Origin: Halolamina sp. CBA1230
Lineage (GTDB): Archaea; Halobacteriota; Halobacteria; Halobacteriales; Haloferacaceae
Direction of reading: 5' to 3'
Assembly (NCBI RefSeq): GCF_002025255.2
Contig: NZ_CP054587.1
Span: forward strand, 2,356,001-2,420,000
DNA length: 64,000 nt
Part shown: piece after piece, positions 44,256 to 51,677 of the stretch
Layout of the letters: each line of letters begins with the position of its first letter
Numbering within the stretch: position 1 is the first letter of the stretch
Program-made: the position numbers and the translations under genes
Notes under the pieces: model-generated
Told to the model about the DNA's origin: nothing
Database searches by the model: none
Seen by the model: only the letters and a program-made list of their open reading frames with translations

Positions 44256-44939
44256 ATGCGCGAAGTCGTGCTCCGGATCCGCCACCGGGGCGAGCCCGAA
44301 CAGACGGTGTCGGCTGAGTTCCCCGAGGTGACGATGCGGTCGGTGTCGTCGATGACCGGGCGGGGGGATATCCGCCGGCGCATCATCGAACTCGTCGGCG
44401 ACGCCGACTCGATCCCCCCGTTCATCGAACAGTTCCGCGACACCGAACCCATCCTCGAAGCCGAACCGCTGTCCGCGCTCGGCGGGGAGCGAGTGTACGT
44501 CTCGATGGCGGTCGACGTGACCGAGTGGGACAGCATCTCCGAACGGCTCTCGGACATGGGGATCCACCACCGGATGGGGACAACGATCTCGGGCGGCTGG
44601 GAGCGCTGGACGATCTACCTCGAGGATCCCGAGCGGCTCAACGAGATCATCGGGCGGATCGAGGCGGGGGACAACGACGTCCGGCTCGAACGGAACGTGG
44701 AGCTGAGCCAGCTCACGATGGAGCCACAGCTCGACGCCTCGAAGCTGTTGACGGTGCTCACCCCCCGGCAGCGGGACGCGCTCCGGGCCGCCATCGAGGC
44801 GGGCTACTACGGCATCGACCACGAGACGACCGTCGAGGAGATCGCCGAGGAGCTCGGCGTCTCACGCACGACGGCGTGGGAACACCTGGTCCGCGCGGAG
44901 GCGAAGGTGATGGAGGAGATCGGCGGCCACCTCTACTGA
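44256..44939 (+). CDS. HTH_10 (Bat-like) transcriptional regulator
   Basis: A 227-residue protein. The N-terminal about 150 residues form a sensory-type domain of beta-alpha pattern (ILEAEPLSALGGERVYVSMA). The C-terminal HTH_10 reads LTPRQRDALRAAIEAGYYGI followed by EIAEELGVSRTTAWEHLVRA. Such regulators are almost exclusive to halophiles. Being divergent from dppA (99-nt gap), it is a candidate regulator of the peptide transporter. Confidence 0.92.
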   Translation: MREVVLRIRHRGEPEQTVSAEFPEVTMRSVSSMTGRGDIRRRIIELVGDADSIPPFIEQFRDTEPILEAEPLSALGGERVYVSMAVDVTEWDSISERLSDMGIHHRMGTTISGGWERWTIYLEDPERLNEIIGRIEAGDNDVRLERNVELSQLTMEPQLDASKLLTVLTPRQRDALRAAIEAGYYGIDHETTVEEIAEELGVSRTTAWEHLVRAEAKVMEEIGGHLY

Positions 44940-44959
44940 CGGTCGGCGAACGGCGGCGC

Positions 44960-45394
44960 TCAGCGGACGACCGTCACCGGACAGGGAGCGCGACGGACGA
45001 CTTTCTCGGCGACGCTCCCGAGCAGCACGCGCGTGACGCCCGTGCGGCCGTGACTGCCGATCACGATGTGATCGATCCCCTCCTCGTCGGCGTAGTCGAC
45101 GATCGCTCGCGCCGGCCGGTCGGTGACGCGGACGGTGTCGATCTCGCGGTCGTGCTCGGCAGCCCGCTCGGCGGCGTCGTCGAGAACCGCGTCCGCGCGG
45201 TCGTGAGCCTGCTCGATCCACTCGCCGGGGTAGCCGCCGGCGTCGGGCCCGGGCGCGGCGCTGTAGCCGGCCGCGATCGGGTCGACCGCGGTCAGCGCGA
45301 CGAGTTCGGCGTCGGGGAACTGCTCGAACGCGTGGTCGAGCGCGGCGTCGGACTGGGGCGATCCGTCGACTGGGACGAGTACGGTTTCGGACAT
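44960..45394 (-). CDS. Universal stress protein (UspA family)
   Basis: A 144-residue cytoplasmic protein. MSETVLVPVDGSPQSDAALD is the family start; the ATP-binding motif GxxGxxGxxxxxxGS(V/T) is seen as IGSHGRTGVTRVLLGSVAE, followed by the family-typical C-terminus RRAPCPVTVVR. It is thus an ATP-binding type. Role: stress-linked regulator, not specified. It is convergent with the HTH_10 gene, 20 nt away. Confidence 0.93.
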   Translation of the reverse strand: MSETVLVPVDGSPQSDAALDHAFEQFPDAELVALTAVDPIAAGYSAAPGPDAGGYPGEWIEQAHDRADAVLDDAAERAAEHDREIDTVRVTDRPARAIVDYADEEGIDHIVIGSHGRTGVTRVLLGSVAEKVVRRAPCPVTVVR

Positions 45395-45487
45395 GGCCGG
45401 GTGGTCGGCTTCCCGCGGCGAAAAGCTACCGGCCAGTTCCCGGTCGGCGGGATGCGTTCCGCGGCGTCGACGGTCGCGCGCCGTAAT

Positions 45488-45828
45488 CAGTACGACAGAG
45501 CCACGGCGTAGGCTCCTTGCTCGCGACCGACGCCGCGAGCGCTCGCTCGCCGTGGCTCAGTTTGACAGAGCCACGGCGTGGCTCCGTGGCTGCGTTAACG
45601 AGAACCGTCGGTTCTCGTTCGCCAACCAGAACGCGTCGCGTTCTGGTGACGACACGGAGGTCGCAGCAGGTCGTGAGCCGTGGTTCAGTATACAGAGCCA
45701 CGGCATGGGTCCCGTCGTCGCGTGACGGAGCGCGCGACAGGTCACTCGCCACGATTCAGTACGACAGAGCCACGGCATGGGTTCCGTCGCCGCGACACGG
45801 AGGTCGCGGCAGGTCACTCGCCGTGGCT
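45488..45828. repeat. Four tandem units of about 71 bp between stress-protein and M28 peptidase genes
   Basis: Units start at 45488, 45558, 45686 and 45757. Each begins CAGTNNNACAGAGCCACGGC and ends near GCCGTGGCT or a variant. Three are 70-72 bp; the second is 128 bp because it holds a 57-bp insertion (45595-45651). Across unit borders GCCGTGGCT and AGCCACGGC can pair (9 bp, perfect at 45549-45577). The array ends exactly at the stop codon of the M28 peptidase gene. Frames across it are repeats of the unit, not genes. Confidence 0.85.
45595..45651 (+). repeat. Double-hairpin mini-element, copy 2, inserted in repeat unit 2
   Basis: Hairpin 1 is ACGAGAACC / GGTTCTCGT (9 bp, loop GTC; 45598-45618). 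Hairpin 2 is CCAGAACGCG-T-CGCGTTCTGG (45626-45646), followed by TGACG. Comparing unit 2 with unit 4 of the array shows the insertion point: GCTGCG before, ACACGGAGGTCGC after, which meet directly as GCCGCG-ACACGG in unit 4. TTA precedes the shared 54-bp core in this copy. Confidence 0.88.
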
Positions 45829-47189
45829 CAGTAGGGCCACCGCCCGCCCATCTTCAACTCCTGAGCGTACCCCTCGTCGATCGCGTCGCGGGTCTCCTCG
45901 CGGCTCCGGGACTCGACCTCGAACTCGTCCTGTGCGGCGCGGTACACCGCCTCCGTCACCAGCGTCGCCACGTCCCGGAGGTCCCGGGAGTCGAGCTTGT
46001 CCAGCGTGTCGGCGTGGGTGTGCCCCCACCCCCGGCCGGACTGGTCGGAGGTGGTGCCGGTCATCGTCGCCGGCACGCCCTCCTGGACGAACGCCCACTG
46101 GTCGCCGTGGGGCGAGATGGTGTCGCCCGTCGAGATGGGGGCGTCGAAGTCGTCGGCGACCGAGCGGAACAGCTCCCTCAGCTCGCCGAACCCGTTGGTC
46201 CCCACGCGGAGGTTCCGGGAGCTACACGCGCCGTCGAGGTTGATCACGCATTTCACGTTCGAGAGGTCGGTCGTCTCCGCGCAGTGGTACGCGCCGCGGA
46301 GGCCGATCTCCTCGGAGCCGAACGTGACGAGGCGGACGCGGCTGTCGAGATTCTCGGCGACCTGTGAAAGCAGGCGACCCACCTCGGCGACGAGCACCGA
46401 GCCGGCGCCGTTGTCGTTCGCGCCGTCGGCGATGTCGTGGGCGTCGACGTGGGCGGTCACGAGCACCTCGTCGGCATCCCCGCCCTCGTCCGGCCCCTCG
46501 GGGCCGACGGAGGCTTCGACGTTCCGGGAGGTCGCGGGCTCGTTCCGGCAGTCCACGTCGACGGTGACCTCGCAGTCGCCCTCGTCGGCGTAGCGTTCGA
46601 GGCGGGCGCCGACCTCCTTGCTCACGCCGACGGCGGGGATCGGGCCAGGGCGGTTGTTGTACCCCACCTCGCCCGTCGGCGGGAGCGCGCCCTCGATGTG
46701 GTTCCGGAACACGAACGCGACCGCGCCGTGGTCGGCGGCGTTGACGTACTTCTCCATCCGGTGGAGCCAGCGGTCGGCGTGCTCGGGCGTGTCGCTCGTC
46801 GCCATCGCGATCGCGCCGTCGAGTTCGACGGCTTTGGCCTCGAACTCCTCGTAGCTACCGTCGCCGACGTCGACGATCGATCCCGTCGCCGTGCCCGCGG
46901 GCGTGCCGGGGAGCGCGACGACCTGGTGGCTGCCCTCGTGGACGCGCTCGTGGGGCGACTCGACGGTCAGCGACGACTCGCCGCGCCACCAGCCCGGGAT
47001 CTCGAACTCCTCGATCCGGGGGTGCCGGAGCCCGGCCGTCTCGAACGCGTCGCGGACGATCTCGGCGCCGGCCTCCTCGCCGGCCTGGCCGGCCATACGG
47101 TTGCCGACGTCGACGAGCTCCTCGAGCCGGTTCCACGCGAACAGGCTCGTCTGTGCGTCGCCGACGACGGCGTCGGGTAGGTGGACCAT
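45828..47189 (-). CDS. M28-family zinc aminopeptidase
   Basis: A 453-residue peptidase. Metal and catalytic residues of M28 are visible: His and Asp in TAHVDAHDIADGANDNGAGS, Glu-Glu in FGSEEIGLRGAYH, Asp in CVINLDGACS and His in GHTHADTLDKLD. A protease-associated-like domain is inserted at about 90-210. No signal peptide is visible, so it is probably cytoplasmic and trims peptides. It could act on peptides brought in by Dpp; that link is only inferred from genomic closeness. Confidence 0.9.
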   Translation of the reverse strand: MVHLPDAVVGDAQTSLFAWNRLEELVDVGNRMAGQAGEEAGAEIVRDAFETAGLRHPRIEEFEIPGWWRGESSLTVESPHERVHEGSHQVVALPGTPAGTATGSIVDVGDGSYEEFEAKAVELDGAIAMATSDTPEHADRWLHRMEKYVNAADHGAVAFVFRNHIEGALPPTGEVGYNNRPGPIPAVGVSKEVGARLERYADEGDCEVTVDVDCRNEPATSRNVEASVGPEGPDEGGDADEVLVTAHVDAHDIADGANDNGAGSVLVAEVGRLLSQVAENLDSRVRLVTFGSEEIGLRGAYHCAETTDLSNVKCVINLDGACSSRNLRVGTNGFGELRELFRSVADDFDAPISTGDTISPHGDQWAFVQEGVPATMTGTTSDQSGRGWGHTHADTLDKLDSRDLRDVATLVTEAVYRAAQDEFEVESRSREETRDAIDEGYAQELKMGGRWPY

Positions 47190-47291
47190 GTCCGCCCCTG
47201 TTCCGGGTACGCGGTAAACCTGTGGATAAAGGCGAAGCGAGCGACCGGCGGGAGCGAGCGGGGGACGAACTGATTCGCGAGGGCGTGTCGC

Positions 47292-47885
47292 TCAGTCGTC
47301 CGCGGTCACGGGCTCGGCGTGGTCGATCTCGGTCCCGAGCACGTCGAGGAACTCGGCGAGCCACTCGGGGTGGTCGGGCCACGCCTGTCCGGTGACGAGG
47401 TTGCCGTCGCGGACGGTTCCGTCGACCCACGAGCAGCCCGCGCCCTCGACCTCCGCGCGGACCGCGGGGTAGGACGTGGCCTCTCGACCCTCCAGCACGC
47501 CCGCGGCAGCGAGGATCTGCGGGCCGTGACAGAGCGCCGCGACGGGCTTGTCCTCCTCGAAGAAATGCTGCACCGTCTCGATCACCGAGTCGTACGTCCG
47601 CAGGTACTCGGGGGCGCGCCCGCCCGGGACCACCAGCGCGTCGTACTCGGCGGGGTCGACGTCCTCCAGCGTCGCGTCGACGCCGAAGTCGTGGCCGCGA
47701 CTCTCCATGTACGTCTGGTCGCCTCGGAAGTCGTGGATCGCGGTCTTGACCACGTCGCCCTCGTCTTTCTCGGGACAGGCGGCGTCGACCTCGTGGCCGA
47801 CCATCTCGAGCGCCTGGTACGGCACCATCACCTCGTAATCCTCCACGAAGTCGCCGACGATCTCCAGAATCTTCTTGTTTGACAT
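47292..47885 (-). CDS. DJ-1/PfpI family protein
   Basis: A 197-residue protein of the class I glutamine amidotransferase-like fold. The nucleophile elbow PVAALCHGPQILAAAG holds the catalytic Cys-His, and DALVVPGGRAPEYLR is the preceding family motif. Members act as proteases, deglycases or chaperones; the activity here cannot be told. The ATG at 47885 (MSNKKILEIVGDFVED) is chosen; an upstream extension of 79 codons is not family-like. Confidence 0.92.
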   Translation of the reverse strand: MSNKKILEIVGDFVEDYEVMVPYQALEMVGHEVDAACPEKDEGDVVKTAIHDFRGDQTYMESRGHDFGVDATLEDVDPAEYDALVVPGGRAPEYLRTYDSVIETVQHFFEEDKPVAALCHGPQILAAAGVLEGREATSYPAVRAEVEGAGCSWVDGTVRDGNLVTGQAWPDHPEWLAEFLDVLGTEIDHAEPVTADD

Positions 47886-48106
47886 GTTTCCGGGAGGACG
47901 TTGGGGCGCTGCGCTATTAGGTATTTTGTCGGTTATCCGGAGTAGTAGCGTCGTAAACCTCGAATGCGGTTTTACGTCCCACACCCACATCGGTCGCTGT
48001 GCGTTGCATTCACGGGGGAGCTCACCCCCACGGAAAGGAGTGTGCGTGGTGGGGCCCCGGTCGTGGGTTGGATAGATTTTTGTGGCGACTTGCCCGAACA
48101 TCGGGT

Positions 48107-48928
48107 ATGATCTCTGGTGCAACTGACCCCATCTCGCGCGACGGCAAACTGCTGATCCTGGCGTACGACCACGGGCTCGAACACGGCCCCGTCGACTTCG
48201 AGGCGGTGCCGGAGTCGATGAACCCCGAGCACGTGTTCGACGTGGCGACCCACGACGCCGTGACCGCCATCGCGGTCGGCAAAGGCGTCGCGGAGGCGCA
48301 CTACCCCGACTACGAGGACGAGGTCAATCTGCTGGCGAAGATCAACGGCACCTCGAACCTCTGGATGGGCGAGCACGACTCCGCGGTGAACTGGAGCGTC
48401 GACTACGCCGAGGAGCTGGGCGCCGACGCGATCGGCTTCACCCTCTACGGCGGCTCGAACCACGAGGTCGAGATGGCCGAGGAGTTCCGCGACGCACAGG
48501 AGGCTGCCCGCCACCGGGACATGGGCGTCGTGATGTGGTCCTACCCGCGCGGGCAGGGCGTCAAGAACGACACCAAGCCCGGGACGATCTCCTATGCGGC
48601 CCGCCTCGGCCTCGAACTCGGCGCCGACGTGGCGAAGATCAAGTACCCCGGCGACCCCGAGGCGATGGCCCACGCCTGCGACGCCGCGGCGTCGACGGAC
48701 GTGGTGATGTCCGGCGGCTCCAAGGCCTCCGACGAGGCGTTCCTCTCGACGGTGAAGGAGGCGATGGACGCCGGCGCGAAAGGGCTCGCGGTCGGCCGGA
48801 ACGTGTTCCAGCGTGAGAACCCCGAGGCGCTGCTCGACGGGCTGGAGAAGATCATCTTCGAGGAGAGCTCCGTCGAGGAGGCGCTGGCCGCCGTCGAGGG
48901 GAACGGCGAGCAGGCCACACTCGACTGA
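48107..48928 (+). CDS. fba: Archaeal class I fructose-bisphosphate aldolase
   Basis: A 273-residue Schiff-base aldolase (DhnA/FbaB type). ILAYDHGLEHGPVDFE is the family start, YPRGQGVKNDTKPGTISYA is conserved, DVAKIKYPGDPEAM contains the Schiff-base Lys, and VVMSGGSKASDEAFL with GLAVGRNVFQRENP form the phosphate site. It cleaves or forms fructose 1,6-bisphosphate. The stop overlaps the start of the bisphosphatase gene (TGATG), so the two consecutive gluconeogenic steps are translated together. Confidence 0.95.
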   Translation: MISGATDPISRDGKLLILAYDHGLEHGPVDFEAVPESMNPEHVFDVATHDAVTAIAVGKGVAEAHYPDYEDEVNLLAKINGTSNLWMGEHDSAVNWSVDYAEELGADAIGFTLYGGSNHEVEMAEEFRDAQEAARHRDMGVVMWSYPRGQGVKNDTKPGTISYAARLGLELGADVAKIKYPGDPEAMAHACDAAASTDVVMSGGSKASDEAFLSTVKEAMDAGAKGLAVGRNVFQRENPEALLDGLEKIIFEESSVEEALAAVEGNGEQATLD

Positions 48929-49785
48929 TGACGGACACCGTCGACGACGTCCTGGAGACGGTCGCGGCGGTCGCGCCAGACGTGCGCGACGGGCTCCCGG
49001 GCCGCCGACTCACGGAAGCGGGCGTCGAGAACCCCTCCGGGGAGACGGTCACGGCCGCGGACGTCCACGCCGACGAGCTGTTCTTCGAGGCGCTGGGCGC
49101 CATCGACGGCGTCGTCGAGTACGCGAGCGAGGAGCGCGAGGCGGTCGCCGACGTCGGTGACGGCGAGGACGGCGTCGCGATCGCGATCGACCCGCTCGAC
49201 GGCTCCTCGAACCTCGCCTCCAACAACGCGATGGGGACGATCGTCGGCGTCGCCGACGACTCCCTCCCCGCGGCGGGCGAGGATCTGGTCGCGGCGGCGT
49301 ACGTGCTCTACGGCCCGATCACGACGATGACCGTCGCTCAGGAGGGAACCGTCACCACGTACGTGCTCGACGGCGGCGAGACCCGCGCGGTCGAGGAGGA
49401 CGTCGAACTCCCCGACGACCCCGTCGTTTACGGGTTCGGCGGCCGCGTGCCGGACTGGCCCGACGCGTTCCACGACTACGCTCGCGAGATCGAAACCGAG
49501 CTCAAACTCCGGTACGGCGGCGCGATGGTCGGCGACGTGAACCAGGTGCTGAGCTACGGCGGGGTCTTCGCCTACCCCGCACTCGAGTCGGCGCCGAACG
49601 GGAAACTCCGGCTCCAGTTCGAGGGGGCGCCGATCGCGAAGATCATTGAGGCCGCCGGCGGGGCGTCGTCGGACGGCGAGCAGTCGCTGCTGTCAGTCGA
49701 GCCGACGGAGCTCCACCAGCGTGTCCCGGTTCACGTCGGGAACGAGGAGTATATCGACCGACTGGAAGCCGCACTCGCGGACTGA
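48928..49785 (+). CDS. fbp: Fructose-1,6-bisphosphatase
   Basis: A 285-residue Mg-dependent phosphatase of the FBPase/IMPase fold. EYASEEREAV and AIAIDPLDGSSNLASNNAMG carry the metal-binding Glu and D-P-L-D-G-S. YGGAMVGDVNQVLSYGGVFA and LQFEGAPIAKIIEAAGGASS are the sugar-phosphate side. Translational coupling to the aldolase supports fructose 1,6-bisphosphate as the substrate rather than inositol phosphate. Confidence 0.93.
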   Translation: MTDTVDDVLETVAAVAPDVRDGLPGRRLTEAGVENPSGETVTAADVHADELFFEALGAIDGVVEYASEEREAVADVGDGEDGVAIAIDPLDGSSNLASNNAMGTIVGVADDSLPAAGEDLVAAAYVLYGPITTMTVAQEGTVTTYVLDGGETRAVEEDVELPDDPVVYGFGGRVPDWPDAFHDYAREIETELKLRYGGAMVGDVNQVLSYGGVFAYPALESAPNGKLRLQFEGAPIAKIIEAAGGASSDGEQSLLSVEPTELHQRVPVHVGNEEYIDRLEAALAD

Positions 49786-49790
49786 GGTAG

Positions 49791-50357
49791 TCAGTCGTCG
49801 GCGCTGAAGTCGATGTCCTCGGCGTCGACGCCACAGGCCAGTCGGACCTCCGTCTTCTCGTCGACGACGTAGACGCCGTCGGTCAGGTTCGGTACCGCGA
49901 ACGGGTAGTCACCGTTCAGGCGTCCCGGCGTCTCGGGCGTGTCCGGGAGGCCGCTGGGGGGTGCGAACTCCCCCAGCGGATTCTCGGGGGAGCAGCCGTG
50001 CCGGTCGAAAAAGTCCTCGTAGCGCTCGTAGTAGGCGTCGGCCTCCTCGGGCGGGAACTCCACCAGCTCCCCCCAGCCCTGCTGGATGAACGTCCACGAG
50101 CCCTGGATGTGAGTGATCTCGCGAGCCTGCGCCTCGGGGTACCCCTCGCGGAGCGCTTCGCGGTAGACGTCGATGGTGGCGTCGAACAGCGCCTCGAACA
50201 GTGGGCGGCGGGCCTCGGCGTCCCGTTCGCTGTGTTCGACGAAGAAGTCGGTGTGGAGGTCGACCAGCCACGAGCGCACCCAGTCCGTGACGAGCGGGAT
50301 ATCCAGTTCGAGCAGGACCTGTGCGGCGTAGTTTCGCCAGCTCTGGTGGAGGCGCAC
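49791..50357 (-). CDS. DUF6149-like haloarchaeal protein
   Basis: A 188-residue acidic protein. MRLHQSWRNYAAQVLLELDI starts it, and REGYPEAQAREITHIQGSW, then FPPEEADAYYERYEDFFDRH form a helical core with conserved Tyr and His residues. It resembles the haloarchaea-specific DUF6149 group from memory. It is cytoplasmic and of unknown function. Convergent with fbp (6-nt gap), with its promoter side facing the tRNA-Leu gene. Confidence 0.75.
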   Translation of the reverse strand: MRLHQSWRNYAAQVLLELDIPLVTDWVRSWLVDLHTDFFVEHSERDAEARRPLFEALFDATIDVYREALREGYPEAQAREITHIQGSWTFIQQGWGELVEFPPEEADAYYERYEDFFDRHGCSPENPLGEFAPPSGLPDTPETPGRLNGDYPFAVPNLTDGVYVVDEKTEVRLACGVDAEDIDFSADD

Positions 50358-50442
50358 GGTCGTCGTTCGGAAGCGAGACGGGAGTAGCTGTGGGCCGAGG
50401 GAACGACAGTTTCTTACGGCGATTGGGGCGTAGTGAGGGTGC

Positions 50443-50527
50443 GCGCGGGTTGCCGAGCCAGGCCAAAGGCGTAGCGCTTAGGACGCTATCCCGTAGGGGT
50501 CCGCCGGTTCGAATCCGGTCCCGCGCA
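50443..50527 (+). tRNA. tRNA-Leu (anticodon UAG)
   Basis: An 85-nt class II tRNA. The acceptor stem is GCGCGGG (50443-50449) with CCCGCGC (50520-50526), followed by discriminator A. The anticodon stem is TAGCG/CGCTA around loop CTTAGGA, so the anticodon is TAG (reads CUA). A long variable arm follows, and the T arm is CCGGTTCGAATCCGG. No intron and no encoded CCA. The integrase gene starts 48 nt downstream, so the 3' part of this gene is the likely attachment site. Confidence 0.95.
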
Positions 50528-50548
50528 TCCTCTACCTCCCGTTTTCGG

Positions 50549-50567
50549 CTTGTCCAACAACGACAAG
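50549..50567 (+). terminator. Small hairpin between tRNA-Leu and integrase
   Basis: CTTGTC (50549-50554) pairs with GACAAG (50562-50567) across a 7-nt loop, just after a GTTTTC run. It may help end the tRNA transcript or affect integrase translation, as it lies 7 nt before the integrase ATG. Confidence 0.4.
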
Positions 50568-50574
50568 ACCCCAA

Positions 50575-51669
50575 ATGAACCTCGATAAGCCGAATACGCT
50601 GGAACGCTGTCCCGGTTTCGATTCGGATATGATGGAGCCGAACAGAACGATTACAATCGTCCGTAAGGGTCAACGCGACTTCCTCACCGATAAGGGCGCC
50701 GTGGACTACTACGAGTACCGCAAGCCCTTCCTCACATACCTACTCCGGATGGGGAAAGACCCAGACAAAGCGAAGGGGTACTCTCCCTACACCGTCTGCC
50801 AGACGGGACACAGGACGGCACGCTTCGACTTGTGGATGTGGGAGAACCGTGGGGGCTACAAAGCTCCACCTGACCAAGAGGACGCACGCGCCTACATGGA
50901 GGAAGTCGCGTTCCGTGACGTGACGGAATCCACGAAGGGCAAAATCCTCGGTGCGCTCGGACGCTACTCGAAGTGGCTTCAGCACAAGTACAACCGCGAC
51001 GAGTGGGAGTTCAGTTGGAACTTCCAGTCTGGCGGAGGAAACAACGGTCCCCGTGACTATCTGACCAAACCGGAACGTCGCAAGATTCGACAGGCTGCGC
51101 TCGGGAAGGACGGCACTCCCAATTACGGGACTGACGCCGACCTTCTCGAAGCCGACCCGGACAGTTGGAAATTCACGTCTCTCGTCTGGACGAGCCTCGA
51201 CGCCGGCCTACGTCCGGTGGAAGTTGGGAACGCTCGCGTAAGCTGGTGTGAAGCCGAGAACGCCCTGTTACGCATCCCGAGAGAGGACTCTGCGAAGAAC
51301 GAGGGGAACTGGACGGTGGGTATCACCGACCGCACAGCGACCGCGTTAGAGCGGTGGATAGACGAACGAGCTGACCATCCGAGATACGAGGATACGGACA
51401 AACTCTGGCTCACTCGGCATGGGAATCGCTACGGTTCAAACGAACTCAGTCGGATACTCAAAGACCTGTGCGACCGGGCGGAGATTAGCCACGAGAACCG
51501 CCAGATGTCGTGGTATGCAATCCGCCACTCGGTCGGGACTCACATGACCAAGGAGCGAGACCTTGCTGCTACACAGGCCCAGTTACGTCACGAGTCGGTG
51601 AAGACTACTCTCAAGTACGACAACGTCCCGGTTGAAGACCGGCGCGACGCACTCGATAAAATGGGTTGA
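50575..51669 (+). CDS. int: Tyrosine recombinase (integrase) of the element
   Basis: A 364-residue integrase. The N-terminal SAM-like DNA-binding part spans about 25-145 and the catalytic domain about 160-364. Catalytic residues in order: Arg213 (GLRPVEV), box II YAIR with Arg317 (the usual His of HxxR is Tyr314), His339 (AQLRHESV) and the nucleophile Tyr348 (TTLKYDNV). It should recombine the element at the tRNA-Leu gene. The start ATG lies 48 nt after the tRNA. It is convergent with the next gene, 8 nt apart. Confidence 0.93.
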   Translation: MNLDKPNTLERCPGFDSDMMEPNRTITIVRKGQRDFLTDKGAVDYYEYRKPFLTYLLRMGKDPDKAKGYSPYTVCQTGHRTARFDLWMWENRGGYKAPPDQEDARAYMEEVAFRDVTESTKGKILGALGRYSKWLQHKYNRDEWEFSWNFQSGGGNNGPRDYLTKPERRKIRQAALGKDGTPNYGTDADLLEADPDSWKFTSLVWTSLDAGLRPVEVGNARVSWCEAENALLRIPREDSAKNEGNWTVGITDRTATALERWIDERADHPRYEDTDKLWLTRHGNRYGSNELSRILKDLCDRAEISHENRQMSWYAIRHSVGTHMTKERDLAATQAQLRHESVKTTLKYDNVPVEDRRDALDKMG

Positions 51670-51677
51670 GGAGATAT

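Noticed and set aside
45393-45834. Overlapping open frames across the 71-bp tandem array
   Set aside because: They encode the repeat unit over and over (for example T-E-P-R-H-G) and cross the inserted hairpin element; there is no sign of selection on protein.
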